Shown in pieces: positions 1 through 9,101 of a DNA stretch of 64,000 nucleotides (position 1 is its first letter; each line of letters starts with the position of its first letter). The DNA is from Planctomyces sp. SH-PL14. Lineage in GTDB: Bacteria > Planctomycetota > Planctomycetia > Planctomycetales > Planctomycetaceae. Under the pieces are notes generated by a model. The model saw nothing but the letters and a program-made list of their open reading frames with translations, ran no database searches and was not told the DNA's origin. The DNA lies in NCBI RefSeq assembly GCF_001610835.1, contig NZ_CP011270.1:7582001-7646000 (forward strand). The letters are read 5' to 3'. The position numbers and the translations under genes are program-made.

Positions 1-309
1 CGGCTGATCGGCAGCCTGACTGTACGGGACCCAGTCCTCACCGAAGCGGACGTCGCCGAGATGCCAGTGAGCAGCGGGGTCTTCGGGGGCCTCCGCCAGC
101 CGCTGCCGGAGAATCGCCGTCCGGTCGGCGGAATTCCCCGCCAGCTCCGCTTCGAGCGCGGCGGGGACGTCTCCCGGCAGGCCGGACTGCGAGCCGGATG
201 AGGTTTTCCGTTGAGCGCTTTCGGGGGGCGCCGCCGTCAGGGGCCACGCCGGAGCGAAAGCCAGGGAAGTGCAGAAGAACAGGGTGCAGAAGAGCCGGTG
301 TCCGGACAT
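1..309 (-). CDS. Secreted protein, C-terminus beyond window edge (partial)
   Basis: An open frame runs from an ATG at 307-309 on the minus strand to base 1, giving 103 residues with no stop. The first ~27 residues are a signal peptide: a hydrophobic run rich in Leu, Phe, Cys and Ala ending near a Thr-Ala-Ala stretch. The mature part is Ala/Arg/Glu rich. Near residues 62-100 it reads RTAILRQRLAEAPEDPAAHW followed by HLGDVRFGEDWVPYSQ, which looks like the start of a helical repeat (TPR-like) region or a planctomycete secreted protein I do not recognise. The next gene upstream, at 588-1130, lies on the same strand 278 bp away. The reading frame, signal peptide and codon use support a real gene; the function is unknown because most of the protein is missing. 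Confidence 0.6.
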   Translation of the reverse strand, partial: MSGHRLFCTLFFCTSLAFAPAWPLTAAPPESAQRKTSSGSQSGLPGDVPAALEAELAGNSADRTAILRQRLAEAPEDPAAHWHLGDVRFGEDWVPYSQAADQP

Positions 310-587
310 AGTGAGGTCCCCTCGCGCTGCAAGACGCTGCCTCTCATACGGAAGACGCTCGACGAGTTTACCGGTTTTTCGAGCCGAAAGCCGGCAGGCG
401 CCGGGGCGGATGGTGAACGACCGTGCTCAGGGTTTCTCCGGACTGGGCGCGGACGGCACGAATACCGATGTGGCAAATGGGCTCCTGTGACGTTCTCTTT
501 TGAATCCCGCACCCGCTGCGGCTGAAACCGTTCCTCGGTGAAAACGCCTCCGGCGGCCGGGGCTGCTCGCCCGGGACCCGGGGGGCC
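310..587. other. Intergenic gap, no gene seen
   Basis: These 278 bp lie between two minus-strand genes. I see no convincing ORF, tRNA or strong terminator. The stretch presumably holds the leader of the partial secreted gene. Confidence 0.4.
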
Positions 588-1130
588 CTAGTTCCGAACC
601 GCCTCCCATCGATACCGGTCGCGGGACTTCGTCAGTTCTTCCAGGTCCAGCACCTGCGAAGTGATCGAGAGAATCCGCGACGACCGCCCCGCTCCAAAGT
701 CGCGGATCAGCCGGTTGACGTCTTTCTCCGGCGTCCCGGATGTGATCGTGTGAGTGAGAACGCCCTCCTCCACGGTCCAGGTCAGCTCCAGGTCGAGCGA
801 CCCGCCGTACGCCAGCGACCATGGAAAGCTGATCGTCACATCCATCGAAGCGGTCCCGTCGGGGCGGTTCGTCACCACCCGCGTCCCATAGTCATTGAGA
901 CGCCACGTCCCCAGGAGCTTCTGTCGCAGCTCGTCATCCGTCGGGACATTTGACGAGGGGGCTTCCGGCGGGACGGCCGCCTCGGAGGCGGCGCTCCGGG
1001 CTCGGACGGGAATCCAGGTCGCCGTTCCACCGATCAGGAGCGCCATGACCACCACGACCACGACCGGCGCGGAGCCGGGCCGCCGAACGCGATCGGCGAG
1101 TCCCGGAGAGAGGGGCGGAGAAGATTCCAT
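588..1130 (-). CDS. Small single-span membrane protein with a periplasmic domain, function unknown
   Basis: The chosen start is the ATG at 1128-1130, giving 180 residues. A longer frame begins at 1259 but would overlap the divergent gene at 1258 and adds non-hydrophobic sequence. Residues 1-19 are cytosolic and include an Arg-Arg pair. About residues 20-40 form one transmembrane helix with a striking run of valines (APVVVVVVMALLIGG). A linker rich in Ala, Glu and Pro follows, then a globular domain starting near LRQKLLGTWRLNDYG. The LLGTWRL motif followed by beta-strand-like segments resembles lipocalin-like domains that planctomycetes attach to membrane anchors. I cannot name the family. It is divergent from the hydrolase at 1258, so the 127 bp between them probably holds both promoters. 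Confidence 0.6.
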   Translation of the reverse strand: MESSPPLSPGLADRVRRPGSAPVVVVVVMALLIGGTATWIPVRARSAASEAAVPPEAPSSNVPTDDELRQKLLGTWRLNDYGTRVVTNRPDGTASMDVTISFPWSLAYGGSLDLELTWTVEEGVLTHTITSGTPEKDVNRLIRDFGAGRSSRILSITSQVLDLEELTKSRDRYRWEAVRN

Positions 1131-1257
1131 CGAAGTCCGTTCCACGACTTTCCCAGTGTTTGCATATCCTTCTCTCGAAATTATGAGAGTCCGAGCCCAA
1201 TTCGGGAACAGGGGTTCCACGGGCGGACCCGCAGTCACAGACGGAGCGTTCGGCGAC

Positions 1258-2247
1258 ATGACGGATCAACCCCAGCCTTCTCCCGCCCTTTCGGCTCCGC
1301 TGGCGACGAGACTGCGGCAATGGCTCTGGCGCGTCGCCCGGCTGATCGTGGCGGGGTACTTCGGAATCGTGCTCCTGCTGTGGAGCTTTCAGAGGACACT
1401 GCTCTATCACCCGCTCAAGGCGACCACGATCGAGCGGAGCGCGACCGGCCTGTCCGACAGCGATGTCGAGGAGGTCAGCGTGACCGCCGGCGACGGCGTG
1501 GCGCTCCATGGCTGGCTGGCCCGGACGGCGGCGACAGGGATGGCGGCGACAGCGAGCAGCCCCGGCGAGGCCTCCGTCCGGGAGACCGTCCGGAGTTCGA
1601 ACGCGCCGGTCGTGATCTACTTTCAGGGGAACGCCGGGAACCGGAGGACGAACGGCGACATCGTCGGCGAACTCGCCTCGTACGGCTGCCACGTCCTGTA
1701 CTTCGATCACCGCGGCTTCGGCCTCAACGCGGGGTATCCGACCGAGGCGGACCTGTTAGCCGACGGCCGGACGATCTGGATTTTCGCCACCGGGGAGCTG
1801 GGGATCCCTTCGGATCGCCTGTATCTCTTCGGCGAGTCGTTGGGGGGCGGCATCGCCACGGGCGTGGCCCAGGGCCTCTGTCGCGACGGGCTGAAGCCGC
1901 CGGCCGGGTTGATCCTCGGCGCCACGTTCTCTTCGGTGCGCCGCGTGGCTCAGGATCTCTACCCCTTCGTCCCGGTCCGCTGGATGCTGAGCGATCCGTT
2001 CCTCTCCGATGTCCGGATGGCCGACGTCACCTGTCCGGTCCTCCAGTTTCACGGAACGGCGGACTCGATCGTCCCCTTCCCGATCGGCCGCGAGCTTCAC
2101 GCGGCGATCCCGGCGGCCTCCCGTTCCGGAGTTCCGAAGCGCTTCGTCGAGATCCCCGACTGGGACCACTTCGGCATCCCTGCGGCGGTCCTGCGAGGCG
2201 AGCTTTCCGAGTTCATCGCGCGGGTGCAATCGGCCTCGTCCAGGTAG
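1258..2247 (+). CDS. Membrane-anchored alpha/beta hydrolase (BEM46/YfhR-like)
   Basis: This 329-residue protein probably hydrolyses an ester, thioester or amide at the inner face of the membrane or in the periplasm; the substrate is unknown. One transmembrane helix lies near residues 28-48. The fold follows with a YFQGNAGNRR oxyanion-type loop, the nucleophile elbow GESLGGG (Ser194), the acid in HGTADSIVPFP (Asp269) and the catalytic His in WDHFGIP (His304). This complete triad and the N-terminal anchor are typical of the BEM46/YfhR group. The ATG at 1258 was chosen because upstream in-frame codons run through the divergent gene's promoter. A low-complexity Thr/Ala/Ser insert lies near residues 88-115. 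No operon partner is evident. Confidence 0.85.
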   Translation: MTDQPQPSPALSAPLATRLRQWLWRVARLIVAGYFGIVLLLWSFQRTLLYHPLKATTIERSATGLSDSDVEEVSVTAGDGVALHGWLARTAATGMAATASSPGEASVRETVRSSNAPVVIYFQGNAGNRRTNGDIVGELASYGCHVLYFDHRGFGLNAGYPTEADLLADGRTIWIFATGELGIPSDRLYLFGESLGGGIATGVAQGLCRDGLKPPAGLILGATFSSVRRVAQDLYPFVPVRWMLSDPFLSDVRMADVTCPVLQFHGTADSIVPFPIGRELHAAIPAASRSGVPKRFVEIPDWDHFGIPAAVLRGELSEFIARVQSASSR

Positions 2248-2400
2248 CCGCCGCGCGCGGCGACGGAGCCTCATCGAAGTGGCCTTGCGACCTGCGTCTC
2301 GATCGTCAAGACCCGCGCCTCGTCAAGTCAGAGCCAAGGGCGCCGAAAAGTGGCCCGGAAAAATCCAGCATTTTTCCAAGCGAAACGCGTTTGCGGTGAA

Positions 2401-2429
2401 TTGACAACGCGAAATCCCAGCATTCTACT
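2401..2429 (+). promoter_or_regulatory. Sigma-70-type promoter for the HU-like gene
   Basis: TTGACA at 2401-2406 is a perfect -35. A 17-bp spacer follows, then TCTACT at 2424-2429 as a 4/6 -10. The predicted transcription start is about 50 bp upstream of the ATG at 2487. A near-palindrome, GCGAAACGCGTTTGC, lies just upstream of the -35 and could be an operator. Confidence 0.6.
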
Positions 2430-2486
2430 TACCCCGCGAGTGAGTCGCACCAACCCGTACACGCCGTTCCATTGAAAGGAGCCACG

Positions 2487-2804
2487 ATGGCCAAGGCCGC
2501 CGATAAGCCCATGTCGAAGAGTGAGATCGTCGCCTCGATCGCCGAGTCGACCGAGCTGGGGAAGAAGGAAGTCACCGCCGTCCTCGACGGTCTCGAAGCC
2601 CTGATCGCTCAGGCGATGGCCAAGAAGGGTTCGGGCACGTTCGTCATTCCGGGTCTGATGAAGATCGTCCGGACTGAGAAGAAGGCCACCCCGGCCAAGC
2701 AGGGGCGCAACCCGAAGACCGGCGAAACGATCACCATCGCCGCCAAGCCGGCCCGCAAGGTCGTCAAGGTCCGGGCTCTCAAGAAGCTCAAGGAAATGCT
2801 CTAA
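2487..2804 (+). CDS. HU/IHF-family DNA-binding protein
   Basis: This 105-residue basic protein is of the bacterial histone-like (HU) type and binds and bends DNA in the nucleoid. The N-terminus contains the helical dimerisation part (MSKSEIVASIAESTELGKKE). The middle carries the beta-arm region, with PGLMKIVRTEKKATPAKQGR followed by NPKTGETITIAAKPARKVVK; the latter closely matches the HU signature GRNPKTGE.I.I...K...F, although the usual Phe is changed. It ends with KALK-like lysine repeats. The ATG at 2487 is chosen because AAAGGAG sits 7 bp upstream; a TTG at 2472 is also in frame but has no such site. The gene stands alone, between the promoter at 2401 and the terminator at 2987. The extra Lys/Ala-rich tail is usual for planctomycete HU homologues. 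Confidence 0.9.
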   Translation: MAKAADKPMSKSEIVASIAESTELGKKEVTAVLDGLEALIAQAMAKKGSGTFVIPGLMKIVRTEKKATPAKQGRNPKTGETITIAAKPARKVVKVRALKKLKEML

Positions 2805-2836
2805 GAGTCCATTCCTTCGAGAGCGTCTCGGCCGGC

Positions 2837-2866
2837 GGGGCGATGATCCCTCAGGGTGATCGCCCC
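2837..2866 (+). other. GC-rich hairpin after the HU-like gene
   Basis: The sequence GGGGCGATGATCCC, loop TCA, GGGTGATCGCCCC forms a strong imperfect hairpin 33 bp after the stop. No T-run follows, so it may stabilise the mRNA 3' end instead of terminating transcription. Confidence 0.45.
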
Positions 2867-2986
2867 CGACAGTCCGGCCGACGAATCCGGTCTGTCCTCT
2901 GACCCGGTTTTGCTCTCCGAAGACGACTCTGCTTTGCGGGCGGGCCCGATTCGCGGACAGCGTGTATTCGGTCGTCGCAAACCTCG

Positions 2987-3015
2987 ACTCCCTGATTTTC
3001 GTCAGGGAGTTTTTT
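2987..3015 (+). terminator. Rho-independent terminator downstream of the HU-like gene
   Basis: There is a perfect 9-bp stem: ACTCCCTGA (2987-2995), loop TTTTCG, TCAGGGAGT (3002-3010). It is followed directly by a run of T to 3015. Confidence 0.9.
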
Positions 3016-3096
3016 CATGCGCTCAGGCAAGCGGGCCGAATGAGAGGCGGAGGAATCGGTTGTCGCGCCAGCTCGAACGAGGTCCATGCCCGCGCG

Positions 3097-3353
3097 GCGT
3101 CCTTGCCGCCGGAGGCGCTTCCATGAGGAACCGTGGGACAACACGGACGTCCCCTTTGTGGAACCGGCGTTGAGGACTCACCGCTCGCTGCGGAATCCCG
3201 GCGGGTTGATGTGGGGGCATACGGCACGTTGTCCGCGCTTGGACACCATCTCCTTCAGACATCTCTCGACGGCCAGGCCTCCGGCGGGCAAGAGGGCCAA
3301 GAAAACAACACAGGCCCCCTTGCATCCCCCACCAGGGTGCCCCTGGACCCGGT
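3097..3353 (+). repeat. Interspersed repeat copy A (forward, internally deleted)
   Basis: This is one of ten related non-coding elements in the window. It opens with GCGTCCTTGCCGCCGGAGGC, so the outer ~75 bp containing the first GGGGTCAAGGGGG hairpin are missing. It keeps the core and the end CACCAGGGTGCCCCTGGACC. It has the long-loop apical stem (GGGCC, A/C-rich loop, GGCCC). It lies between the HU terminator and the 3' end of thiO. Confidence 0.85.
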
Positions 3354-3448
3354 CGGTCAGTTGCGGGCTGCCACCGCCTCCGTCCTGCGAAACGCTCATG
3401 GCGAATCCATCCGATTGAGGATGAGTGATCCACGTTGAAGCGGCGAAC

Positions 3449-4540
3449 TCAAGCCTCGGTCTCGAACGGTGCCAGCGGCAGCGAGGTCGGCAACCCGAGC
3501 AGGCGCTCCGCGATGAGCCGCGCCGTGGCCGGCGACAGATGCAGCCCCGCCCGGTAGTGCCCCGCCGCCAGCAAGAGATTCTCGACGGCGGGGGCCCGAC
3601 CGATCCAGGGGCGTCCACGACGGGCGTGCGGCCGCAGTCCGGCCCACGTCTTCTCGATTCGCGCTCCGGCAATCGGGGGGACAAGCGAGGCACCGAAACG
3701 GATCAGCTCGGCGATCGCCTCAGGCGTGTTCTCCTTCTCGAATCCCGCCCGCTCTTCGGTTGAGCCGATCAGAATGTGTCCGTCGCCGCGGGGGACCACG
3801 TACCGCGGCCCGCATTCGAGCACATGGCTGAGAGAGATTTCGGGAGCGTTGAGCAGCGCGATCTGTCCCCGCACCGGAACGATCTCGAGCGGGATCCCCA
3901 CCGCCGCGGCCAGCTCATCGGCCCACGGACCGGCCGCCAGGACGAAATGTCCGGCGGTGTGGCGCCGCGACTCCGTGGCAACCGCGATGACGCGATCGCC
4001 GGCCCGATCCCATCCGCGGACCGGCTCGTTCTCGACGATCTCGACCCCGCGTTGCCGGCACGCCGCTTCGAGTGCCCGCAGATGCCAGGGGTTGCGGACC
4101 TGATGCAGGTCCGGCAATCGGTAGGCGGGGCGTCCGCCGGCATCGATCGACGGCTCCAGGCGACGCACTTCGTCCGCGGTGAGCCGCTCGACCCGCGCAC
4201 CGCTCTTCTCCCAGAGCACGAACTCCTCATCGAAGCCGGTGGCGTCGCCGGGACCGAACTCCAGGCCGCCGCAGCGACGGTAGCCGTTGTCGACGCCGGT
4301 CGCCTCCCGCAGTCCCGCGCTCAGCGCGGGCCACAGCCCGTCGGAGAACTTCGTGAGTCGGGCGAGAGGCCGCTCGGGATCGCCGGGATACCCCGGAGGA
4401 AAAATCCCCGCGCCGGCCCACGACGCCTCGCGACCCGGCGCCGCGCGATCGAGAAGGCGGACCGAAAGTCCCCGACCGGCCAGCTCCCACGCGGTCGTCA
4501 GGCCGATGACCCCCGCTCCAACAATCACGACATCAGGCAT
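3449..4540 (-). CDS. thiO: Glycine oxidase ThiO (FAD-dependent, thiamine synthesis)
   Basis: This 363-residue cytosolic flavoprotein oxidises glycine to iminoglycine, the precursor of the thiazole ring of thiamine. The N-terminus is a Rossmann FAD site, VVIVGAGVIGLTTAWELAGR (residues 4-23). It is followed by the D-amino-acid-oxidase fold, with REASWAGAGIFPPG near residue 38 and the C-terminal block AGHYRAGLHLSPATA, which in ThiO contacts flavin and substrate. The length fits the family. The start ATG at 4540 lies 18 bp after the stop of the upstream sulfatase gene on the same strand, so the two may be cotranscribed. No other thiamine gene is in the window. A D-amino-acid dehydrogenase of the same superfamily is the main alternative. 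Confidence 0.85.
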   Translation of the reverse strand: MPDVVIVGAGVIGLTTAWELAGRGLSVRLLDRAAPGREASWAGAGIFPPGYPGDPERPLARLTKFSDGLWPALSAGLREATGVDNGYRRCGGLEFGPGDATGFDEEFVLWEKSGARVERLTADEVRRLEPSIDAGGRPAYRLPDLHQVRNPWHLRALEAACRQRGVEIVENEPVRGWDRAGDRVIAVATESRRHTAGHFVLAAGPWADELAAAVGIPLEIVPVRGQIALLNAPEISLSHVLECGPRYVVPRGDGHILIGSTEERAGFEKENTPEAIAELIRFGASLVPPIAGARIEKTWAGLRPHARRGRPWIGRAPAVENLLLAAGHYRAGLHLSPATARLIAERLLGLPTSLPLAPFETEA

Positions 4541-4558
4541 GGACGAAGATCTGTTCCT

Positions 4559-6064
4559 TCAGCGTCGGGCTTCGTTGGGGGCGGAGGAGGCGGGGGCGGC
4601 GGGCGGTTCAGGCGGGAGTTGTGCGGGGGGCCGCAGGCCGGTTCCCTTCCGCTGCTGGGCTGAGTCTCCCAGCTCGGCGCGGGCCGCTTCGGCCAGTTCT
4701 TCGAGCTGCTTCCGAACCTCGGGGAACTGCCCCTGCACGTCGTCGGTTTCACCGACGTCCCAGGAGAGGTTGTAGAGGGCGGGGCCGGTTTTGCCGACCG
4801 TGTAGCCGCCGGGCCGGCCGTCGTCCCCAGGCGTTCCGGTCAGCGAGCGGTATTCGTGCGGGAAGTGGAGCTTCCACGGGCCGGACCGGATCGCCTCCAG
4901 GGCGTTCCCCCAATAGTAGTAGTACACCGGGTGCGGCGTCCGGGCCCCGGGCTCGTTCCGCATCAGGGGGCCGATGTCGAGACCGTCGATCGGATGGTCC
5001 GGGAGCGGAGCCCCGACCACCTTGGCAATCGTCGGCAGGAGGTCGATTGTCGAAGCGAGCTCATGACACGTCGTCCCGGCGGGAATGACCCCGGGCCAGC
5101 GCATGAGGCAGGGGACCCGGACGCCCCCTTCCCACGACGTCCCCTTCCCTTCCCGCAGCGGCCCGGCCGAGCCGGCGTGTCGGCCATAGCTCAGCCAGGG
5201 ACCGTTGTCTGACGTGAAGATCACGAGTGTCTGCCGGTCGACATTCACTTCTTCCAGCGTCGCCAGGATCTGACCGACGCTCCAGTCGATCTCCGTCAGG
5301 ACGTCGCCGTAGGGGCCCTGGGCCGTCGCGCCGCGGAAGGGATCGGTGCAGTAAAGGGGGACGTGCGGCATGCTGTGCGCGACGTAGACGAAGAACGGCT
5401 CCTGCGCATGGTCGCGGATGAACTGCGTCGCCCGCTCGGTGTACCAGCCGGTCAGGTGCTCCTGGTCCTCGGCCGTAACCGACGGGTTCAGGACCCGGTC
5501 CCCTTCGATCAGCGGCAGTTCGGGATAGGCCTTCGGTGTCTCCGGGTGCTGGGGCCACATGTCGTTCGAATACGGCAGCCCGAAGTATTCGTCGAAGCCG
5601 TGGTGCGTCGGGAGGAACTGGGGATGGTGTCCCAGGTGCCACTTCCCGGCCATCGAGGTCGCGTACCCCTGCGCCTTGAGCAACTCCGGGAGGAGGACTT
5701 CGCGATCGTGGATGCCGTACCTCGTCTTCGGCCCGGGAGCTCCCAGCATGCCGATCCGGTTCGGGTAACAGCCGGTCAGGAGTGCCGCGCGGGAGGCCCC
5801 GCACACCGCCTGCGGAACGAGAAAATCGGTGAACCGCATCCCCTGCCGGGCCAGGCGTTCCAGGTTCGGCGTCTCGTAACCCCGCTGGCCGATCCCGCTC
5901 AGATCGCCGTAGCCCATGTCGTCCACGAAGATCAGGACGATGTTGGGGCGGTTGTCCGGACGAGGGGCGGCGGGGGCCGCCGCCGGTTCCGGCGAGACGG
6001 CATCCTGAGCGGCCGCCACGCCGACGAGACCGAGGAACAGCAGGAGGAGGACGCGACAGATCAT
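4559..6064 (-). CDS. Secreted sulfatase (arylsulfatase A family)
   Basis: This 501-residue exported enzyme hydrolyses sulfate esters, probably of sulfated polysaccharide. Residues 1-20 form a clean signal peptide ([20 protein letters not shown]), which decides the start at 6064 against a longer frame from 6235. The metal-site block [17 protein letters not shown] begins at residue 41. The formylglycine motif is C88-G-A-S-R92, followed by AALLTG; Cys88 must be converted by a maturase not seen here. [24 protein letters not shown] and [14 protein letters not shown] are further family blocks. The C-terminus is Pro/Ala-rich. Sulfatases occur in large numbers in planctomycetes, where they degrade algal and other sulfated glycans. 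The ORF is divergent from the DnaJ-like gene. Confidence 0.92.
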   Translation of the reverse strand: MICRVLLLLFLGLVGVAAAQDAVSPEPAAAPAAPRPDNRPNIVLIFVDDMGYGDLSGIGQRGYETPNLERLARQGMRFTDFLVPQAVCGASRAALLTGCYPNRIGMLGAPGPKTRYGIHDREVLLPELLKAQGYATSMAGKWHLGHHPQFLPTHHGFDEYFGLPYSNDMWPQHPETPKAYPELPLIEGDRVLNPSVTAEDQEHLTGWYTERATQFIRDHAQEPFFVYVAHSMPHVPLYCTDPFRGATAQGPYGDVLTEIDWSVGQILATLEEVNVDRQTLVIFTSDNGPWLSYGRHAGSAGPLREGKGTSWEGGVRVPCLMRWPGVIPAGTTCHELASTIDLLPTIAKVVGAPLPDHPIDGLDIGPLMRNEPGARTPHPVYYYYWGNALEAIRSGPWKLHFPHEYRSLTGTPGDDGRPGGYTVGKTGPALYNLSWDVGETDDVQGQFPEVRKQLEELAEAARAELGDSAQQRKGTGLRPPAQLPPEPPAAPASSAPNEARR

Positions 6065-6178
6065 GGGAAGCACACCGGGGACGGTCTGCGGAGGGGGCAT
6101 CGGCCGGCCGGCAGAATCGCCGATCAGTCCCCGATTTTCCACGCCGCGGCGCGTCTTCTCGGACAGCAGGGGACCCCA

Positions 6179-6184
6179 TATTAT
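6179..6184 (+). promoter_or_regulatory. Possible -10 element (TATTAT) for the DnaJ-like gene
   Basis: TATTAT is a 5/6 match to the -10 consensus and lies 44 bp upstream of the ATG at 6228. No good -35 is visible at 17 bp, so this is tentative. Confidence 0.35.
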
Positions 6185-6227
6185 GCTCGGAACACGACTC
6201 ACTCCGTGAGAGACCTCGATCCCAACA

Positions 6228-7142
6228 ATGGCCAAGCCAAACTTTTACGACGTCCTGGGCGTTTCCAAGACGGCGACCCAGGACCAGATCCGCAAGGCGT
6301 ACAAGAAGATCGCGCGCGAGAACCATCCGGACGCCAAGCCGAACGACAAGGCGGCGGCGGATCGGTTCAAGCAGGCCAACGAGGCCTACGAAGTCCTGGG
6401 GGACGAAGAGAAGCGGAAGAAGTACGACCAGTTCGGCGACGCCTACGAATACGTCCAGGGAGCGGGCGGGGGGGGCGGAGGGGCCGGTCCGTTCCCCGGC
6501 GGCTTCGACCCGTCGAGTGTCTTCGGCGGGGGTGGCGACATCGACCTGGGAGACATTTTCGGGGGGGCCTTTGGAGGCCGCAGCCGGAGTCGCGCGCCGC
6601 GGGCCCGCAAGGGGGAAGATCTCCAGACGTCGATCACGGTCCCGTTCCAGATGGCGGCCGACGGGGGTTCGTACGACGTCTCGCTGCAGAAGGAGTCGGG
6701 GGTCGAGCGGTTGGCGGTTAAGGTTCCGCCTGGGGTCAACACCGGCGACGTGATTCGCCTTTCCGGACAGGGACATGCGGGAATTCAGGGAGGGCCGAGC
6801 GGGGATTTGCTGATTACGGTCCATGTCGCTCCGCATCCGGTGTTCAAGCGGGACGGCGACAACCTGACGGTCGACCTGCCGATCTCGGTGACCGAGGCGG
6901 TGCTCGGGGCCAAGGTGGACGTTCCGACCCTTTCTGAGGGGACGGTCGTCATGACGATTCCGGCGGGGACGTCGTCGGGGGCGAAGCTGCGGTTGAAGGG
7001 GAAAGGGATTCTGAACCGGAAGTCGGGGGAGCGGGGGGACCAGTACGTCCAGATCCGGATTGTGGTTCCGACGTCGCTTTCCGGGCGTGCCAGGGAGCTG
7101 TTCCAGGAGTTGTCGAACGAGCTTCCGCCGATTCCGAGATAG
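6228..7142 (+). CDS. DnaJ-type co-chaperone (CbpA-like, no zinc finger)
   Basis: This 304-residue protein has a J-domain at residues 1-68 with the essential HPD at 33-35, which stimulates the ATPase of DnaK. A Gly/Phe-rich linker follows at about 78-118 ([18 protein letters not shown]). Two C-terminal peptide-binding beta domains run from about 120 to 300. The Cys-rich zinc finger of DnaJ proper is absent, so this is a type II (CbpA/DnaJB-like) J-protein. The [20 protein letters not shown] block is the classical DnaJ C-terminal signature. The gene is single, divergent from the sulfatase and followed by interspersed repeat copy B. CbpA also binds curved DNA in Escherichia coli, but nothing here shows that function. 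Confidence 0.9.
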   Translation: MAKPNFYDVLGVSKTATQDQIRKAYKKIARENHPDAKPNDKAAADRFKQANEAYEVLGDEEKRKKYDQFGDAYEYVQGAGGGGGGAGPFPGGFDPSSVFGGGGDIDLGDIFGGAFGGRSRSRAPRARKGEDLQTSITVPFQMAADGGSYDVSLQKESGVERLAVKVPPGVNTGDVIRLSGQGHAGIQGGPSGDLLITVHVAPHPVFKRDGDNLTVDLPISVTEAVLGAKVDVPTLSEGTVVMTIPAGTSSGAKLRLKGKGILNRKSGERGDQYVQIRIVVPTSLSGRARELFQELSNELPPIPR

Positions 7143-7144
7143 CT

Positions 7145-7491
7145 TGAACGGCGTCCTTGCCGGCACGACTTGATAGCTCAAGCCCAATGTGCGACGGCAG
7201 CCTGGGGTCAAGGGGGCCACGCCCCCTTGCCGCCGGAGGCACTTTCGTCGCGGAACCGTGGGACATAACGGATGTTCCCTTTGTGGTCCCAGTGTTGAGG
7301 ACTCCCTCACAGCACACCGCTGGCTTTGCAATCCGGGCAGTTTGGTGAGGGGGCATCCGACACGATGTCCGCGCCTGGGAAACGTGCTCTTTCAGACATT
7401 GTCCGGCGAGACGGCCTCCGGCGGGCAAATGGAAAAAAAACAACACAGGCCCCTCTGCACTCCCTACCAAGGAGGTACCCCCTGGACCCCA
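7145..7491 (+). repeat. Interspersed repeat copy B (forward, full length)
   Basis: This is a full-length copy that begins 2 bp after the DnaJ-like stop. The first hairpin is GGGGGC, cac, GCCCCC. The core contains GGGACA-N7-TGTTCC. The long A-rich loop (GGAAAAAAAACAACACAGG) replaces the short loop of other copies, and the 5' arm of that stem is degenerate here. It ends CCCCTGGACCCC. Confidence 0.9.
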
Positions 7492-7970
7492 GTTCGGCCC
7501 GCTGACGATGGCAATCGTCTCCAGGGAGAAAACTGCTTCGCCCGCGCCAGCGATGCCAAAGGTCAACACCGCCGAACGACACAGCCCACCCGGCAGAAGA
7601 CGCCGGACTTCACACATCGACCAGTAAAACACCGGTTCCCAGACGGTCGCAGCCCTCCCCGGGCGCAACGTGTTGTCCGGAATCTGGTTGTGGTTCACGC
7701 CCCATTCGCCAAAAAATCTTGAAACGTACCCGCTGGTTCTTTGACGTGTCCGCGGGAACAATGCATGACGGTCGGACGGCGATCGGGGGGCCTGCGTCTC
7801 GCGTCAGGCACGGATTCTTGACACCTTTCCACTCTCCGTAGCCGATCAAAGGGGACACCCTCGCTGGGTGTCCTGGTCAAACTCCCCGCCCTCGCCCACC
7901 TGCCGGGTGCTGCCGCTCCCGGGACTGCTGCGCGGGCATAACGTCTGGTCCCCTCCGCGAAGAACCACCC
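7492..7970. other. Gene-free stretch upstream of the kinase gene
   Basis: These 480 bp follow repeat copy B. The open frames are short and lack family similarity. A TTGACA at about 7820 has no convincing -10. I see nothing else recognisable. Confidence 0.4.
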
Positions 7971-8777
7971 GTGTCACTCCGTGCGCGAACCAAGCTGGGC
8001 AAGTACCGGATCGAGAAGGTCCTGAGCGAAGGGGGCTTCGCGACCGTTTACCAGGCGCTCGACTCCATCGAGGGGATCCGCGTCGCCCTCAAGATCCCCC
8101 ACTCCAAGATCGTCAGCGACACCCTGCTGAAGGATTTCCGCAACGAGGCCCGGCTCGCCGCCCGCCTCGAACACCCGAACATCCTCCACCTCAAGGACGC
8201 TTCGGTCATCGACGGGTACTTCGTCATCGCCCTGCCGCTGGGCGAAAAGACGCTCGCCGACCGGCTGATGAGCCGCCTCTCGCTGCGGACGGTCGTGGAA
8301 TACACCGGCCAGATGCTGGAAGCGGTCGCCTATGCCCACCGGCAGCGGATCATCCACTGCGACGTGAAGCCGGAGAACATGCTCCTCTTCGCCGGCAACC
8401 GCCTCCGGCTCACCGACTTCGGCATCGCCAAAGTCGCCCAGAAGACGGTCCGCGGTTCCGGGACCGGAACCGTCGGCTACATGGCCCCCGAGCAGGCGAT
8501 GGGCCGCCCTTCCCTCCGGTCCGACGTCTTTTCGCTCGGCCTGATCGTCTACCGGATGCTCTCCGGCGAGTGGGCGGAGTGGCCCTTCACCTGGCCGCTG
8601 CCGGGCTATCAAAAGCTCCGGGGCCGCGTGCACCCCGAGTTCATCGCCTGGATCCGCAAGTCGCTCGACCTCAACCCCCGCAAGCGGTTCCAGGACGCGG
8701 ACCACATGCTCCGGGTTTTTCGCGTCCTCGAGCCCCACATCCTGGACTACGGGACGCGGCGGCGACGGTCGGCGTAG
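7971..8777 (+). CDS. Small soluble Ser/Thr protein kinase (Hanks type)
   Basis: This 268-residue protein is a bare kinase domain without transmembrane or sensor regions. Motifs in order are a glycine-rich loop SEGGFATVYQ (19-28), the ATP-binding Lys41 in VALK, a helix-C Glu near residue 59, the catalytic loop H129-C-D131-V-K133-P-E-N136, D149-F-G and the MAPEQ motif (171-175). The loop is HCD instead of HRD, so it is a non-RD kinase in which activation-loop phosphorylation is less likely to be the switch. The region after APE is shortened (no full lobe after residue 260). The start is GTG at 7971 with a weak ribosome site. It stands alone; its targets and partner phosphatase are unknown. Confidence 0.9.
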   Translation: MSLRARTKLGKYRIEKVLSEGGFATVYQALDSIEGIRVALKIPHSKIVSDTLLKDFRNEARLAARLEHPNILHLKDASVIDGYFVIALPLGEKTLADRLMSRLSLRTVVEYTGQMLEAVAYAHRQRIIHCDVKPENMLLFAGNRLRLTDFGIAKVAQKTVRGSGTGTVGYMAPEQAMGRPSLRSDVFSLGLIVYRMLSGEWAEWPFTWPLPGYQKLRGRVHPEFIAWIRKSLDLNPRKRFQDADHMLRVFRVLEPHILDYGTRRRRSA

Positions 8778-9101
8778 GGCTTTCCGCAAGCAGCGGTCAG
8801 CTTTCAGCGGTTAGCGACAACCGCGTCCTCGCAGTCCGAGTGGCGTCTCTTCTCTTATCCGGGGCGATCTGCGTTCCTCTGTGGCCCGCCCCTCCCTCTC
8901 CCCGCGAAAAGGGGCTCTCGCGGACCTGGGAAGCTGGGCGGACTCTTCCGCCTGTGTTGGCTGAATCGAGCGATTCCCCCCGTCTAGGCTGCCTCACTTT
9001 GCCTCGCCGGGACGATGTAAGCAGGGGATGACCGCGTCCAGGACGGGGGCGGAGCGTCCCCGTGTCGATCGAGGCTAGGACGCTGGCAGGGTAGGGAAAC
9101 C
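8778..9101. other. Gene-free stretch between kinase and motA
   Basis: These 324 bp have no supported gene. Positions 8793-8815 carry a degenerate CAGC/TTTCAG short-repeat tract like those near 10 kb and 21 kb. A GGTAGGG ribosome site for motA lies at the end. No promoter is obvious. Confidence 0.4.
8793..8815. repeat. Short degenerate CAG-TTTTCAG-type intergenic repeat
   Basis: CGGTCAGCTTTCAGCGGTTA reads as a decayed version of the TCAGTTTTCAGT heptamer pattern seen more clearly at 21187-21220. Confidence 0.4.

Noticed and set aside
3178-3693. Small ORFs in the repeat copies (several 60-180 codons in most copies)
   Set aside because: Their frames and sequences are not conserved between copies, so the repeat is non-coding.
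5061-7331. A 756-codon minus-strand frame over the sulfatase and DnaJ-like genes
   Set aside because: It overlaps two clear genes and has biased shadow composition with no domain.
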